A stretch of 64,000 nt of DNA from Thalassobaculum sp. OXR-137 (GTDB taxonomy: Bacteria > Pseudomonadota > Alphaproteobacteria > Thalassobaculales > Thalassobaculaceae), in NCBI RefSeq assembly GCF_034377285.1, contig NZ_CP139715.1, forward strand, positions 310,001-374,000, given 5' to 3'. The notes under the pieces are model-generated. The model did no database searches and was not told the DNA's origin. It was given only the letters and a program-made list of their open reading frames with translations. Every line of letters starts with the position of its first letter. Position 1 is the first letter of the stretch. A program made the translations under genes and the position numbers. Below are positions 8,830 through 21,764 of the stretch, piece after piece.

Positions 8830-9927
8830 ATGACCGATGCCACGCTGAAGACCACCCCGCTCAATGCGCTCCACCGCGAGCTCGGCGCCAAGATGGTGCC
8901 CTTCGCCGGCTACGAGATGCCGGTGCAGTACCCGATGGGCGTGCTCGGCGAGCACAAGCACACGCGGGCCAAGGCCGGGCTGTTCGACGTCTCCCATATG
9001 GGTCAGGTGCGGATCGACGGCGAGAATGCAGCGACGGTCATGGAGACCCTGGTGCCGGGCGACATCGGCGGGCTGGCCGCCGGGCGCATGCGCTACACCC
9101 AGTTCACCAATGCCGAGGGCGGCATCCTGGACGACCTCATGGTCACCCATGCGGGCGACCACCTGTTCGTCGTCGTCAACGCCGCCTGCAAGGACCAGGA
9201 CATCGCGCTGATGAAGGACGCGTTCGGCGACCGGCTGAGCGTGCTGGAGGACCGGGCGCTGCTGGCGCTGCAGGGACCGGCGGCGGTCGACGTGCTGGCC
9301 GAACTGGCTCCCGAAGCGGCCGAGCTGACCTTCATGACCGGGGCGGCGATAGACGTGGCCGGCTTCCCCTGCTTCGTCACCCGCTCGGGCTATACCGGCG
9401 AGGACGGCTACGAGATTTCCGTCCCGGCCGACGGAGCCGAGGCCCTGGCGCGCAAACTGCTGGACCATGCGGATGTCGAGCCGATCGGTCTCGGCGCGCG
9501 GGATTCCCTGCGCCTGGAGGCCGGGCTCTGCCTCTACGGCCATGACATCGACACCACCACCTCCCCGGTGGAGGCGGCCCTGCTCTGGTCGATCGGCAAG
9601 CGCCGGCGCGAGGAGGGCGGTTTTCCGGGTGCCGCGCGCATCCAACAGGAAATCGCCGAGGGCACCACGCGCAAGCGGGTCGGCCTGAAACCGGAAGGCC
9701 GCGCCCCGGCCCGCGAGGGCGTCGAGATCGTGGATGCCGACGGCACGCCCATCGGCAAGGTCACCAGCGGCGGCTTCGGCCCCAGCGTCGAGGGCCCCGT
9801 CGCCATGGGCTACGTAGAGAGCGCCCACGCGGCGGTCGGCACCGCCGTCTCGCTCATGGTGCGCGGCAAGCCCCTGCCGGCGACGATCGTCAAACTGCCT
9901 TTCGTTACTCCTGGATATAAACGCTAA
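8830..9927 (+). CDS. gcvT: Glycine cleavage system T protein (aminomethyltransferase)
   Basis: 365-aa tetrahydrofolate-dependent aminomethyltransferase, which takes the aminomethyl group from lipoyl-GcvH and releases ammonia and methylene-THF. Conserved T-protein features are [20 protein letters not shown], the folate-side [12 protein letters not shown] and [19 protein letters not shown]. Start at 8830 follows CACGGAG. First gene of gcvT-gcvH-gcvP behind the glycine riboswitch. Confidence 0.96.
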   Translation: MTDATLKTTPLNALHRELGAKMVPFAGYEMPVQYPMGVLGEHKHTRAKAGLFDVSHMGQVRIDGENAATVMETLVPGDIGGLAAGRMRYTQFTNAEGGILDDLMVTHAGDHLFVVVNAACKDQDIALMKDAFGDRLSVLEDRALLALQGPAAVDVLAELAPEAAELTFMTGAAIDVAGFPCFVTRSGYTGEDGYEISVPADGAEALARKLLDHADVEPIGLGARDSLRLEAGLCLYGHDIDTTTSPVEAALLWSIGKRRREEGGFPGAARIQQEIAEGTTRKRVGLKPEGRAPAREGVEIVDADGTPIGKVTSGGFGPSVEGPVAMGYVESAHAAVGTAVSLMVRGKPLPATIVKLPFVTPGYKR

Positions 9928-9950
9928 AACAATCGCTTAGGAGCGGGACT

Positions 9951-10316
9951 ATGGTTGTTAAGTACACCGAAGACCACGAGTGGATCTCCGTCGACGGCGG
10001 TGTCGGCACCGTCGGCATCACCGGCCACGCCCAGGAACAGCTCGGCGACATCGTGTTCGTCGAACTGCCCGACGTCGGCAAGACCGTCGCCAAGGGCGAC
10101 GAGGCCGGCGTGGTGGAATCCGTGAAGGCCGCCAGCGAGATCTACGCCCCCGTGGCGGGCGAGATCGTCGAGGTCAACGAGGCCCTTGCCGACGCGCCGG
10201 GCACCGCCAATTCCGACCCGACCGGTGCCGGCTGGTTCTTCAAGGTGAAGCTCAGCGATCCGTCCGAGCTGGACGGTTTGATGGACGAAGCCGCCTACAA
10301 CGACCTGATCGGCTGA
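9951..10316 (+). CDS. gcvH: Glycine cleavage system H protein
   Basis: 121-aa lipoyl carrier protein. The lipoylated lysine is Lys59 in [14 protein letters not shown]. It shuttles the aminomethyl group from GcvP to GcvT. It lies 23 nt after gcvT with AGGAGCG before the ATG. Confidence 0.97.
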   Translation: MVVKYTEDHEWISVDGGVGTVGITGHAQEQLGDIVFVELPDVGKTVAKGDEAGVVESVKAASEIYAPVAGEIVEVNEALADAPGTANSDPTGAGWFFKVKLSDPSELDGLMDEAAYNDLIG

Positions 10317-10354
10317 GCCGAGACACCCGAGCGCGTGCCCGCCTGGAGAACCCT

Positions 10355-13252
<2,898 letters not shown>

Positions 13253-13271
13253 TCCGCCGCCTCGCCCTTCT

Positions 13272-13410
13272 ACCCCCAACCGACTTCCTGGACGCCTCCG
13301 GCTCTATGCCGGGGGTGATCCAGGACCCTGTGATCGACGCCCGGCGCACGGTCCTGGATCGGTCCCCGGATCACCCCGGCGCCGGCTTCCGTCCAGGAAG
13401 TCGATTTGGG
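13272..13410. repeat. Long imperfect palindrome (GACTTCC family)
   Basis: The outer arms read CCAACCGACTTCCTGGACG and CGTCCAGGAAGTCGATTTGG, nearly exact reverse complements. The inside holds GTGATCCAGGACC and GGTCCTGGATC pieces. A second copy with the same architecture is at 57347-57471. It lies after gcvP in the 443-bp gap 13253-13695, which has no gene and is almost entirely repeat. Confidence 0.8.
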
Positions 13411-13470
13411 AGAAGGACGCGCGCCAGCACCTTGGTCCTGAAACAAGTTCAAGACCGGATCTTTCCCCCT

Positions 13471-13569
13471 GACCTCGCCCTGAGCAGCGTCCGCAGGACG
13501 CGTGTCGAAGGGCCGCTCCTGGTCCAGGCCCTTCGACACGCCCCTCCGGGGCTGCTCAGGCCGAGGTCG
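13471..13569. repeat. Inverted repeat pair (CCTCGCCCTGAGCAGC family), copy 1
   Basis: One unit at 13471-13514 begins GACCTCGCCCTGAGCAGC and ends GTGTCGAAGGGCC. It is followed by the inverted unit at 13528-13569. Other copies lie at 43251-43358 and 54208-54329, always intergenic and always as a head-to-head pair, like REP/BIME elements. Confidence 0.85.
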
Positions 13570-13590
13570 CGGGGTTGATATGTCGGAGGC

Positions 13591-13671
13591 TTGGTCCTGA
13601 AACGAGTTCAGGACGACGGTTTTAGTTTTGAAGAACGATACTTCGTCGTCCTGAACTCGTTTCAGGACCTA
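13591..13671. repeat. Inverted repeat with 26-bp perfect arms (TCCTGAA family)
   Basis: The left arm starts GGTCCTGAAACGAGTTCAGG and the right arm (from about 13645) is its exact reverse complement over 26 bp. A degenerate single unit is at 13434-13456. It could fold into a strong hairpin in the gap between gcvP and the convergent GMC gene. Related units occur at 28195-28270 and 21659-21742. Confidence 0.85.
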
Positions 13672-13695
13672 GCCACGGACGACAGAAGCAGCCCC

Positions 13696-15339
13696 CTAAG
13701 CCGCCGCCCGGTCCCCGGCGGCCGCCCGCCCGAGGATCATATCCGCCGCCTTCTCCGCGATCATCATGGTCGGCGCGTTGGTGTTGCCGCCGATCAGCCG
13801 CGGCATGATCGACGCATCGACCACGCGCAGCCCCTCGACCCCGTGCACCCTCAGTTCCTGATCGACCACCGCGTCCGGGTCGCTGCCCATGCGGCAGGTG
13901 CCGACCGGGTGGTAGATCGTCTCCGAGATCCGCCGGACATAGGCGTCGATCTGGTCGTCCGTGGTCACCGACGGGCCCGGGTTCAGCTCCTCGCCGCGCC
14001 AGCGGTCGAAGGCGGACTGCGCCACCCAGCCGCGCGCCATGCGCAGCCCGTCGCGGAACACCCGCCGGTCGTTCTCGGTGGCGTAGTAGTTCGCGAAGAT
14101 CCGGATCTTCGCCGCCGGGTCGGCCGAGGCCAGTTCCAGATGCCCGCGGCTCTCGGGACGGAGCTGGCACATGCGGATGGTGAAGCCGTCCTGGTCCATC
14201 CGGTCCTTCCACAGGTGCCACAGCCACGGCAGCCGCACCCGCTTGGCCCCCAGGCCGATCAGCATGTGCCACTGCATGTCCGGCATCTCCAGCTCGGGCC
14301 GGGTCTTCACGAAAGCCCCGCCCTCCGCCGGGAAGGTCGCCGCCGGACCGGTGCGGAACAGCGCCGCCTGGGCCATGGCCAGGGCCGCCCGGTCGAGCCG
14401 GATCAGGCTGTGCAGGGTCACCGGCTCCGGGCAGGCGTATTGCAGCGGGATATCCAGATGGTCCTGCAGGTTGCGCCCGACCCCGGGCAGGTCGTGCAGC
14501 GGGGCAACGCCGTGTTTCTTCAGGTGATCGGCCGGGCCGATGCCGGACAGCATCAGCACCTGGGGCGAGTTCAGCGCCCCGCCGGACAGGATCACCTCGC
14601 GCCGTGCATGCACCCGCTCCAGCGAGCCGCCCCGGGTGTATTCCACGCCAGTCGCGCGCCCGCCCTCCAGCACCACCCGATGGGTCAGGGCCGAGGTCTC
14701 CACCGTCAGGTTGGAGCGGCCCAGCGCCGGGCGCAGGTAGCACACCGCCGCACTGGCCCGCCGTCCGTCATGGATGGTGAAGTCGTAGCGGCAGACCCCT
14801 TCCTGCTCGGGGCCGTTGCAGTCGTCGATCCGGGTCATGCCGGCCTGCACCCCGGCGGCGACGAAGGCGTCATAGAGCGGGTTGTCGCCGCGCCCGCGCT
14901 GCACCTTCAGCGGGCCGGACGTGCCGTGCAGGGCGTCGGCGCGTCGGTCCACATGGCCTTCGGAGCGCTTGAAATAGGGCAGCACGTCGTCCCAGGCCCA
15001 GCCCCGGTTGCCGAGCTGCGCCCAGGTGTCGTAGTCGCGCGGATGGCCGCGCACATAGATCATCGAGTTGATGGAAGACGACCCGCCCAGCACCTTGCCG
15101 CGCGGCCAGTAGAGCCGGCGGTTGTCCAGATGCGGCTCCGGCTCGGTCCAGTAGCCCCAGCTATGCATGGACGAGCGCACCAGCTTGCCGGTGCCGAGCG
15201 GGATATGGATCAGCGGGTTCCAGTCCTTGCCCCCGGCTTCCAGCAGAAGCACCGAGACGTCCGGATCCGCACTCAGCCGGTTGGCGAGCACGCAGCCCGC
15301 CGAGCCGGCACCGACGATGATGTAATCGACCTCGCGCAT
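13696..15339 (-). CDS. GMC-family FAD oxidoreductase (choline/alcohol dehydrogenase-like)
   Basis: 547-aa flavoprotein of the glucose-methanol-choline family. The N-terminal DYIIVGAGSAGCVLANRL is the FAD dinucleotide fold. WPRGKVLGGSSSINSMIY is GMC signature 1, GGALNSPQVLMLSGIGP is signature 2, and HPVGTCRMG near residue 475 carries the active-site histidine. The C-terminus NTNAPTMMIAEKAADMI is typical. Length fits choline dehydrogenase-like enzymes, but the substrate cannot be assigned. No betaine aldehyde dehydrogenase gene is nearby. Confidence 0.88.
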   Translation of the reverse strand: MREVDYIIVGAGSAGCVLANRLSADPDVSVLLLEAGGKDWNPLIHIPLGTGKLVRSSMHSWGYWTEPEPHLDNRRLYWPRGKVLGGSSSINSMIYVRGHPRDYDTWAQLGNRGWAWDDVLPYFKRSEGHVDRRADALHGTSGPLKVQRGRGDNPLYDAFVAAGVQAGMTRIDDCNGPEQEGVCRYDFTIHDGRRASAAVCYLRPALGRSNLTVETSALTHRVVLEGGRATGVEYTRGGSLERVHARREVILSGGALNSPQVLMLSGIGPADHLKKHGVAPLHDLPGVGRNLQDHLDIPLQYACPEPVTLHSLIRLDRAALAMAQAALFRTGPAATFPAEGGAFVKTRPELEMPDMQWHMLIGLGAKRVRLPWLWHLWKDRMDQDGFTIRMCQLRPESRGHLELASADPAAKIRIFANYYATENDRRVFRDGLRMARGWVAQSAFDRWRGEELNPGPSVTTDDQIDAYVRRISETIYHPVGTCRMGSDPDAVVDQELRVHGVEGLRVVDASIMPRLIGGNTNAPTMMIAEKAADMILGRAAAGDRAAA

Positions 15340-15414
15340 GCCGGGAGTGTGGCGCGGGCCGGTCGGGCGCTCAATGGGGAAAGAGGCGGTCGCCGCGACG
15401 GCACGGGGGAGTGG

Positions 15415-15810
15415 TCAGGCAATGCCGAGAACGACGTCGATCCGGCTCTTCAGGGACTTCAGGGTCGGCGGTTTGACGATGAACGCATCGACGCCGAGCT
15501 TCACGGCTTCCTGGACGGTTGCGGACTCGTTGTGGGACGTCAGGAACACGACCGGGATCTCCCGGACCTTGAGCATCCGGGTGCGGCGCAACGCGCGCAG
15601 AAACGTCATCCCGTCCATCGGCGTCATCTCGATGTCGCAGACGATGACATCGGGCAGCTTGTCCATGCAGGCCCGCAATCCGGTCTCTCCGTCCTCGGCG
15701 CTGCGGACCGAGGCGAAACCCAGGACCTTCAAGGCCTGGACCGTGATCTTGCGCTGGATCTCGTCATCCTCGACCACGAGAGCATCGAGATCCTGATATA
15801 CGTCATCCAT
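15415..15810 (-). CDS. Single-domain response regulator (CheY-like)
   Basis: 131-aa receiver domain with no output domain. The acidic pair is VVEDDE (about 13-16), the phospho-acceptor is Asp59 in VIVCDIEMTPMDG, the Ser/Thr is in VFLTSHNE and the Lys in FIVKPPT. The start at 15810 overlaps the kinase stop by 8 nt, so the two are coupled. It probably takes phosphate from the HPt domain of the kinase in the same operon. Confidence 0.88.
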   Translation of the reverse strand: MDDVYQDLDALVVEDDEIQRKITVQALKVLGFASVRSAEDGETGLRACMDKLPDVIVCDIEMTPMDGMTFLRALRRTRMLKVREIPVVFLTSHNESATVQEAVKLGVDAFIVKPPTLKSLKSRIDVVLGIA

Positions 15811-18070
15811 CGTTTGCCCCGTTTTCGGCAACCGCCTGCCTGCGTGACCGCAACCTGATCGCCAACGCATTAGCCGCTCGCTCGAAGGACGTCCAGGCGT
15901 CGGTATCGCCGTCGTGTTCCAGACGCTCGCACGCCGCCGCCAGGGCGGCGGCCCCCACGGCGGCCGCGGCCCCGCGCAGGGCATGGGCCGTCCGGCGGCG
16001 GGTCTCAGCGTCCGCCACCGCGAGAGCCTGTCGGTCGGTTTCCAGCCGCCGGGCGAAGTCGCGCAGCAGAAGATCGACCATCTCCAGATCGCCGCCGCTC
16101 AGCTCTTCCAGTGCCGAGGTGTCGAGGACCTCGGTCTTCTCGTCGTCCACCGACGCCGGCACGGCCGCCGCCGCGCCGCCGCGCTCCACCCCCCGCTCGG
16201 CCCCTCGCTCAGCCCCCTGCTCAGCAGCCGCCAGGGCCGTCGCCAAACCGTCGAGCTGCACCGGCTTGACCAGCACCTGGCTCACCCCCGCTCGGCGGGC
16301 GGTCTCAATCTCCTCGGGCATGCCCGACGCCGTCAGCATGATCACCGGCGGATCGTCCTGTCCGCTGTCCCGCAAGGCCCGCATCAGCCCCAAGCCGTCG
16401 AGACGCGGCATGTGCCAATCGGTGATGATGAGATCCCAGGCGTCTGGATCGCCACGCCACGCGGCTAGGGCGGCCGCCCCATCCTCGACAATAGTGGCCG
16501 CGCATCCCAGCCGATCCAACTGGCGACCGATCACCCAGCGCAGAGTCGCGTCGTCTTCGGCCACCAGCACCCGCAGATGCGCACTCGGCACGCGGTGCGA
16601 CGGGGCGGCATCCGCATTCACCGTGGCGGCGGCCGGCATCGGCAGTGTTAATGTGAAGGTGCTGCCCTGTCCGGGTGTGCTGGCGACCGACAACGTCCCG
16701 CCCATGAGCTCCGCCAGTTGTCGCGAGACCGTCAGTCCCAGGCCGGTTCCGCCGAACCGCCGGGTCGTGCCGCTGTCCGCCTGCTCGAAAGGGTCAAAGA
16801 GGCGGCCGGCCGCGTCCGGCGAGATGCCGATCCCGGTATCCGACACGTCAACCCTCACCCAGCCGGCCCGGTCGCTGTCGGGGACCGCCAACACCGTGAC
16901 GCCGCCGGTCTCGGTGAACTTGAGGGCATTGCCGAGGAGATTGGCCAGGATCTGCTCGATCCGCGCGCTGTCGGCAACCACCGTCTTGGGAAGCGCGTCG
17001 TCGATGTGGACGGTGAGGCTCAGGCCCTTGGCGCCGGCCGCCGACGAGAACAGCTCGACGACGGCAAGCACGGAAGGCGCGAAAAGGAACGGCACCGGGT
17101 CGATATCCAGCTTGCCTGCCTCGATTTTCGACTGGTCCAGAAGCTGGTTCAACAGGCCCAGCAGGGATGTCGCCGATCTGCGGACAATGCCGGCCATCGT
17201 CTTCTGCTCGGCATCCAGGCCGGACTCTTCCAGGAGCTCGGCGGTCGCCAGGATGCCGGTCATGGGGGTCCGGATCTCATGGCTGACCGTCGCCAGAAAC
17301 GATGACTTAGCGCGGTTGGCGGATTCGGCGCTGTGCCGGGCCTGCGCCAGAATGGTCTCGCGCTCCAGGCGATAGGCCAGGGTCCGACGGGCGAAGATCA
17401 CGGCGATCGCCGCAGCGGCGGCAATGAGGGCAATCCCGGCGGCAGACGCATAGAAGCCGATCCGTGCGTAGCTGCGGGCGCTGTCGGTGACGTCCAGATA
17501 GGTCTCGAAGGCGCCGATGACCCGGCGGCCGGCGCCGTCGCCGGCAAAAACCGGCACATAGGTCTCGGCCACCACGATCCCGTCGCCGGTCGGGGCCGCA
17601 TCTGCTTCCGTTGGCCCAAATTCGCCGGAAGCCTGATGCTCGATGGTGGCGTGAACGCGGCCGCGCAACACGGAATCCACCCAGTAGGGGGAGCGGTTGA
17701 CGGTCCCGAGATCCGCCGGCTCGCTGGCGGCGATCGCCGTCCCTGCGGCATCGAAGATGATGAATTTCTCCAACCCGCCGATGCGCGAGGCGAGCGCGAT
17801 GGTGGAGCGGTCCTTCTCGGACAACTGACCGCCTTCAAACACCTGGTCGACCGACTCCAGCACGGAGATCAGCGCCGAAGACCAACTCTCGCCCCGCGCG
17901 ATCGCGTCGGCTTCCAGTTGGGTCGTCTGAATGCGGTTGATCGCCAGCACCAGAAGAATCGCCGTGATGGTCAGGATCGCCACCACGATGGCGGCGAACG
18001 CACCGGGGTAACGCCCGATGAACGGGACGGCGGCGCGCTCTGCGCTGTTGTGAGTGATGGGCGCTGGCAT
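15803..18070 (-). CDS. Hybrid sensor histidine kinase (HisKA-HATPase-REC-HPt)
   Basis: 755-aa membrane kinase. Transmembrane helix about 24-44, an extracytoplasmic sensor about 46-200, a second helix about 205-227, then HisKA with His264 (TVSHEIRTP), HATPase with N box NLLGNALKF (about 378-385), G1 DTGIGIS (411) and G2 GTGLGL (441). A receiver has Asp551 (IITDWHMPRLDG), followed by a short repeat linker EQGAERGAERGVERGG (617-632) and a C-terminal HPt with His696 (TAHALRG). The sensor resembles dCache/CHASE-type periplasmic domains, but no ligand can be named. The complete phosphorelay order is His-Asp-His, then the adjacent CheY-like protein. Confidence 0.9.
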   Translation of the reverse strand: MPAPITHNSAERAAVPFIGRYPGAFAAIVVAILTITAILLVLAINRIQTTQLEADAIARGESWSSALISVLESVDQVFEGGQLSEKDRSTIALASRIGGLEKFIIFDAAGTAIAASEPADLGTVNRSPYWVDSVLRGRVHATIEHQASGEFGPTEADAAPTGDGIVVAETYVPVFAGDGAGRRVIGAFETYLDVTDSARSYARIGFYASAAGIALIAAAAAIAVIFARRTLAYRLERETILAQARHSAESANRAKSSFLATVSHEIRTPMTGILATAELLEESGLDAEQKTMAGIVRRSATSLLGLLNQLLDQSKIEAGKLDIDPVPFLFAPSVLAVVELFSSAAGAKGLSLTVHIDDALPKTVVADSARIEQILANLLGNALKFTETGGVTVLAVPDSDRAGWVRVDVSDTGIGISPDAAGRLFDPFEQADSGTTRRFGGTGLGLTVSRQLAELMGGTLSVASTPGQGSTFTLTLPMPAAATVNADAAPSHRVPSAHLRVLVAEDDATLRWVIGRQLDRLGCAATIVEDGAAALAAWRGDPDAWDLIITDWHMPRLDGLGLMRALRDSGQDDPPVIMLTASGMPEEIETARRAGVSQVLVKPVQLDGLATALAAAEQGAERGAERGVERGGAAAAVPASVDDEKTEVLDTSALEELSGGDLEMVDLLLRDFARRLETDRQALAVADAETRRRTAHALRGAAAAVGAAALAAACERLEHDGDTDAWTSFERAANALAIRLRSRRQAVAENGANDG

Positions 18071-18230
18071 CGGTGCGGGTTATCGGGCCTCCGGGTTCGG
18101 ATGTCGCCCCTGATAGCCCGCCCGTCGGCCGGCAACCTTGACATCGATCAACCGCCACGCCTCCTCTCCGGCGCCATCCGGACTAAAGGTCAGAATGACG
18201 GGGTGAAACAAGGGCACTGTGGCGCATCCC

Positions 18231-21200
18231 TCAGTGGAAGTCCCGGCTGACCACCTTCAGGTCGGGTTTCACGTTGCGGGGATGGCGGATGCCTTCGGAG
18301 CGAGTGGCGCGGGCCGGGACCGGCGGTGCCTCCGGCTCGAAGACCGGTTCTGCCTCCCTTGCCTCGCGCATCGCCCGGCGGCGGTCGCTGTCGAGCTCCC
18401 GCTGTTTCTTGGCCTCGCTCTGCTCCGCGCGCTGGTCGGTGGTCGGACGGCGCACCTCGTCGGCATTGGCGGTCGCGCCGTCCAGGGCGCTGGCGAACCC
18501 GGCCCTGTCCAGGGTGCCGTCGGTCAGCGCCGCCAGCCGCCCGGTCAGATCCTCCAGATGCTCCACCACCACATGGACCACCCGGCCCTCGCGCTGCACC
18601 CGACCGGTGACGCCGAGCAACTTCGCCCCCAGCACCTCGCGGCGGTAGCGTTCGAACGTGTCGGCCCAGACCACCAGATTGGCGATGCCGGTCTCGTCCT
18701 CCAGGGTGATGAAGATCACCCCCTTGGCCGTGCCCGGCCGCTGGCGCACCAGCACCAGCCCGCCGAGCCGCACCCGCCGGCCGGCCCGGCCCAGCCCCGC
18801 ATCGCTCTCCAGCACCGAGCACGGCACCCGCCCCTCCTCCTGCAGCCGGCTACGCAGCAACGCGACCGGATGGGCCTTCAGCGACAGCCGCAGGGAGGCA
18901 TAGTCGTCCACCACCTCCTCGCCGATCGGCGCGGCCGGCAGCGCGACCTTGGCCTCGGCGGCGGCGAACAGCGGCAGGGCATCCTCCTCGTTTCCGGAGG
19001 CCGGCCCGTCCGGCGCGGTGGCCAGCGCCCGGGCGGCCCAGAACGCCTCGCGCCGCGACACCCCCAGGGAGCGGAACGCATCGCCGCGGGCCAGCACCTC
19101 CAGCACCGGCGCGCCGAGCCCGGCCCGGCGCCACAGGTCCAGCGGATCGCCGTACCCCGCCCCCCGCGCCGCCACCAGGACGGCCGCGTGCTCCTCCTTC
19201 ATCCCCTTGATCTGGCGCAGTCCCAGGCGCAGGGCCATGGCTCCGTCCGGCCGCGGCTCCAGGGTGCAGTCCCAGTGGCTGGCGTTCACGTCGGGCGGGC
19301 GGATCTCCACCCCGTGATCGCGGGCGTCGCGCACGATCTGCGCCGGCGCGTAGAAGCCCATGGGCTGGGAGTTCAGCAGGGCGGCGGCGAACACCGCCGG
19401 GTAGTGGCATTTCAGCCAGGACGAGACATAGACCAGCAGGGCGAAGCTGGCGGCGTGGCTTTCGGGAAAACCGTAGGTGCCGAAGCCCTCGATCTGCTTG
19501 AAGCAGCGCTCGGCGAACTCGGCCTCGTAGCCGCGCTCGATCATGCCCTGGACCAGCTTCTCGTTGAACTTGTGGATGTCGCCGCTGCGCTTGAAGGTGG
19601 CCATCGCCTTGCGCAGGCGGTCGGCCTCCGTCGGGGTGAAGCCGGCGGCGACGATGGCGATCTTCATCGCCTGCTCCTGGAACAGCGGCACACCCAGGGT
19701 CTTGCCCAGCACCGCGCGCAGCTCCGGCGACGGGAAGGTGACCGGCTCCTCCCCGTTGCGGCGGCGCAGATAGGGATGGACCATGTCGCCCTGGATCGGG
19801 CCCGGCCGCACGATCGCCACCTCCACCACCAGGTCGTAGAAGCAGCGCGGGCGCAGGCGCGGCAGCATCGCCATCTGCGCCCGGCTTTCCACCTGGAACA
19901 CGCCCAGACTGTCGCCCCGGCACAGCATGTCGTAGACGACCGGGTCCTCGGCGGGGATGGAGGCGAGGCTGTGGGACACGCCGTAATGCCGCTCCAGCAA
20001 CCCGAAGGCGCGGCGCACGCAGCTCAGCATCCCCAGGGCGAGCAGGTCGACCTTGAGGATGCCGAGGGCCTCCAGATCGTCCTTGTCCCATTCCACCACC
20101 GTGCGGTCTTCCATCGCCGCGTTCTCGATCGGCACCAGCTCGTCGAGCCGGCCGCGGGTGATGACGAAGCCGCCCACATGCTGGGACAGGTGGCGCGGGA
20201 AGCCGGCGAGCTGGCGGGCCAGCGCCAGGGCCAGGGCGAGGCGCCGGTCGTCGGGATCGAGCCCGATCTCGCGCACCCGCTCGTCGCTGACCGGATCGCC
20301 GCGCCAGCCCCAGACCTGGCCGGCCAGGGCGCCGACCGTATCCTCCGACAGGCCGAGCGCCTTGCCGACGTCGCGCAGGGCGGAACGGGCGCGGTAGCTG
20401 ATCACGGTGGCCGCCAGCCCGGCCCGCTCGCGGCCGTATTTGGCGTAGACGTACTGGATCACCTCCTCGCGCCGCTCGTGCTCGAAATCCACGTCGATGT
20501 CCGGCGGCTCGCCCCGCGCCTCGCTGACGAAGCGCTCGAACAGCAGATCGGCCTGGGCCGGGTCGACGGCGGTGATGCCGAGGCAGTAGCACACGGCCGA
20601 GTTCGCCGCCGAGCCGCGGCCCTGGCAGAGAATCCCCTTGGACCGGGCATAGCGGACCACGTCCTGCACGGTGAGGAAGTAGGGCGCGTAGTCGAGTCGG
20701 CCGATCAGGGCGAGTTCGTGGTCGAGCTGGGCCCGGACCTTGGCCGGAACGGCGCCGTCATAGCGCTCGTCCGCCCCCTCCAGGGTGAGCCGGATCAGGC
20801 GCTGCTGCGGGTCCTCGCCGGCGGCCACCTCGTCGGGATATTCGTATTTCAGCTCGTCCAGGGAGAACCGGCAGCGCCCGGCGAGGTCGACGGTGGCCGC
20901 CACCAGGGCGGGATGGTCGCGGAACAGCCGGGCCATCTCCTGCGGCGTCTTCAGGTGGCGCTCGGCATTGGCGGCGAGCCGGTAGCCGGCGGCGTCCACG
21001 GTCACGCCCTCGCGGATGCAGGTCAGGACGTCCTGCAGCGGCCGGCGCTCGGGCACGTGGATATGGACGTCGTTGGTCGCCACGGGGATCGCGCCGGCGG
21101 CCGCGGCCAGCTCGACCAGGGCGGCGACCCGGGCCGCGTCGTCGCCGCGGTAGAGCCGGCTGACCGCCAGATAGGTGTCGCCCGGACGCCGGGCCGCGGC

Positions 21201-21644
21201 GCGGGCGAGGTCGTCAGCGAAGGGGGTAAAGGCGGCGGCGTCCTCGGGCGGAACGAGAACCTGGAGCAGGCCCTCGTCCTGGGCCTCCAGATCGGCGCGG
21301 TACAGGTAGCACTCGCCCTTCGGCGCGCGGCGTCGGCCGAGGCTGATTAGCCGGGACAGCCGGCCATAGGCGGCCCGGTCCACCGGGAAGACCAGCCGGT
21401 CCGGGGCGTCCATCAGGTCGAGCCGGGCGCCGATCAGCAGCGGCAGGCCGACCTCCTTGGCCGCCACATGGGCGTGGACCACCCCGGCCAGGGTGTTGCG
21501 GTCGGTCACCGCCAGGGCGGCGAGCCCGAGGGATGCCGCCTGCTCCACCAGCTCCTCCCCATGGCTGCCGCCGCGCAGGAAGGAGAAGTTGGTGGTGACC
21601 TGCAGCTCGGCGTAGCGTGGGGTGGGGGAAACCGGTGGGCGCAT
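18231..21644 (-). CDS. dnaE2: Error-prone DNA polymerase DnaE2 (ImuC)
   Basis: 1137-aa C-family polymerase of the DnaE2/ImuC type, used for damage-induced mutagenic translesion synthesis. The N-terminal PHP domain begins AELQVTTNFSFLRGGSHG. The catalytic aspartates lie in PPDIDVDFEHERREE. The C-terminal OB-fold region includes VRLGGLVLVRQRPGTAKG. GAGAGGATC precedes the ATG. It is the third member of the imuA-imuB-dnaE2 cassette, separated from imuB by a VOC gene and a repeat pair. Confidence 0.95.
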   Translation of the reverse strand: MRPPVSPTPRYAELQVTTNFSFLRGGSHGEELVEQAASLGLAALAVTDRNTLAGVVHAHVAAKEVGLPLLIGARLDLMDAPDRLVFPVDRAAYGRLSRLISLGRRRAPKGECYLYRADLEAQDEGLLQVLVPPEDAAAFTPFADDLARAAARRPGDTYLAVSRLYRGDDAARVAALVELAAAAGAIPVATNDVHIHVPERRPLQDVLTCIREGVTVDAAGYRLAANAERHLKTPQEMARLFRDHPALVAATVDLAGRCRFSLDELKYEYPDEVAAGEDPQQRLIRLTLEGADERYDGAVPAKVRAQLDHELALIGRLDYAPYFLTVQDVVRYARSKGILCQGRGSAANSAVCYCLGITAVDPAQADLLFERFVSEARGEPPDIDVDFEHERREEVIQYVYAKYGRERAGLAATVISYRARSALRDVGKALGLSEDTVGALAGQVWGWRGDPVSDERVREIGLDPDDRRLALALALARQLAGFPRHLSQHVGGFVITRGRLDELVPIENAAMEDRTVVEWDKDDLEALGILKVDLLALGMLSCVRRAFGLLERHYGVSHSLASIPAEDPVVYDMLCRGDSLGVFQVESRAQMAMLPRLRPRCFYDLVVEVAIVRPGPIQGDMVHPYLRRRNGEEPVTFPSPELRAVLGKTLGVPLFQEQAMKIAIVAAGFTPTEADRLRKAMATFKRSGDIHKFNEKLVQGMIERGYEAEFAERCFKQIEGFGTYGFPESHAASFALLVYVSSWLKCHYPAVFAAALLNSQPMGFYAPAQIVRDARDHGVEIRPPDVNASHWDCTLEPRPDGAMALRLGLRQIKGMKEEHAAVLVAARGAGYGDPLDLWRRAGLGAPVLEVLARGDAFRSLGVSRREAFWAARALATAPDGPASGNEEDALPLFAAAEAKVALPAAPIGEEVVDDYASLRLSLKAHPVALLRSRLQEEGRVPCSVLESDAGLGRAGRRVRLGGLVLVRQRPGTAKGVIFITLEDETGIANLVVWADTFERYRREVLGAKLLGVTGRVQREGRVVHVVVEHLEDLTGRLAALTDGTLDRAGFASALDGATANADEVRRPTTDQRAEQSEAKKQRELDSDRRRAMREAREAEPVFEPEAPPVPARATRSEGIRHPRNVKPDLKVVSRDFH

Positions 21645-21658
21645 GATCCTCTCTCCCC

Positions 21659-21742
21659 GTCATCCTGGGCTCGATCCAGGAACTTTATGTCCAAGACCCG
21701 CCTGTCCGACCGGTGGATCCCGGATCAAGTCCGGGATGACGA
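21659..21742. repeat. Inverted repeat pair (CCCGGATCAAGTCCGGGA family)
   Basis: Units at 21659-21682 (CGTCATCCTGGGCTCGATCC) and 21716-21742 (ATCCCGGATCAAGTCCGGGA, then TGACG) lie head to head between the VOC gene and dnaE2. The same consensus recurs at 28195-28270. Confidence 0.75.
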
Positions 21743-21764
21743 CGTGAGGTGTCGGCCTCGTCCC

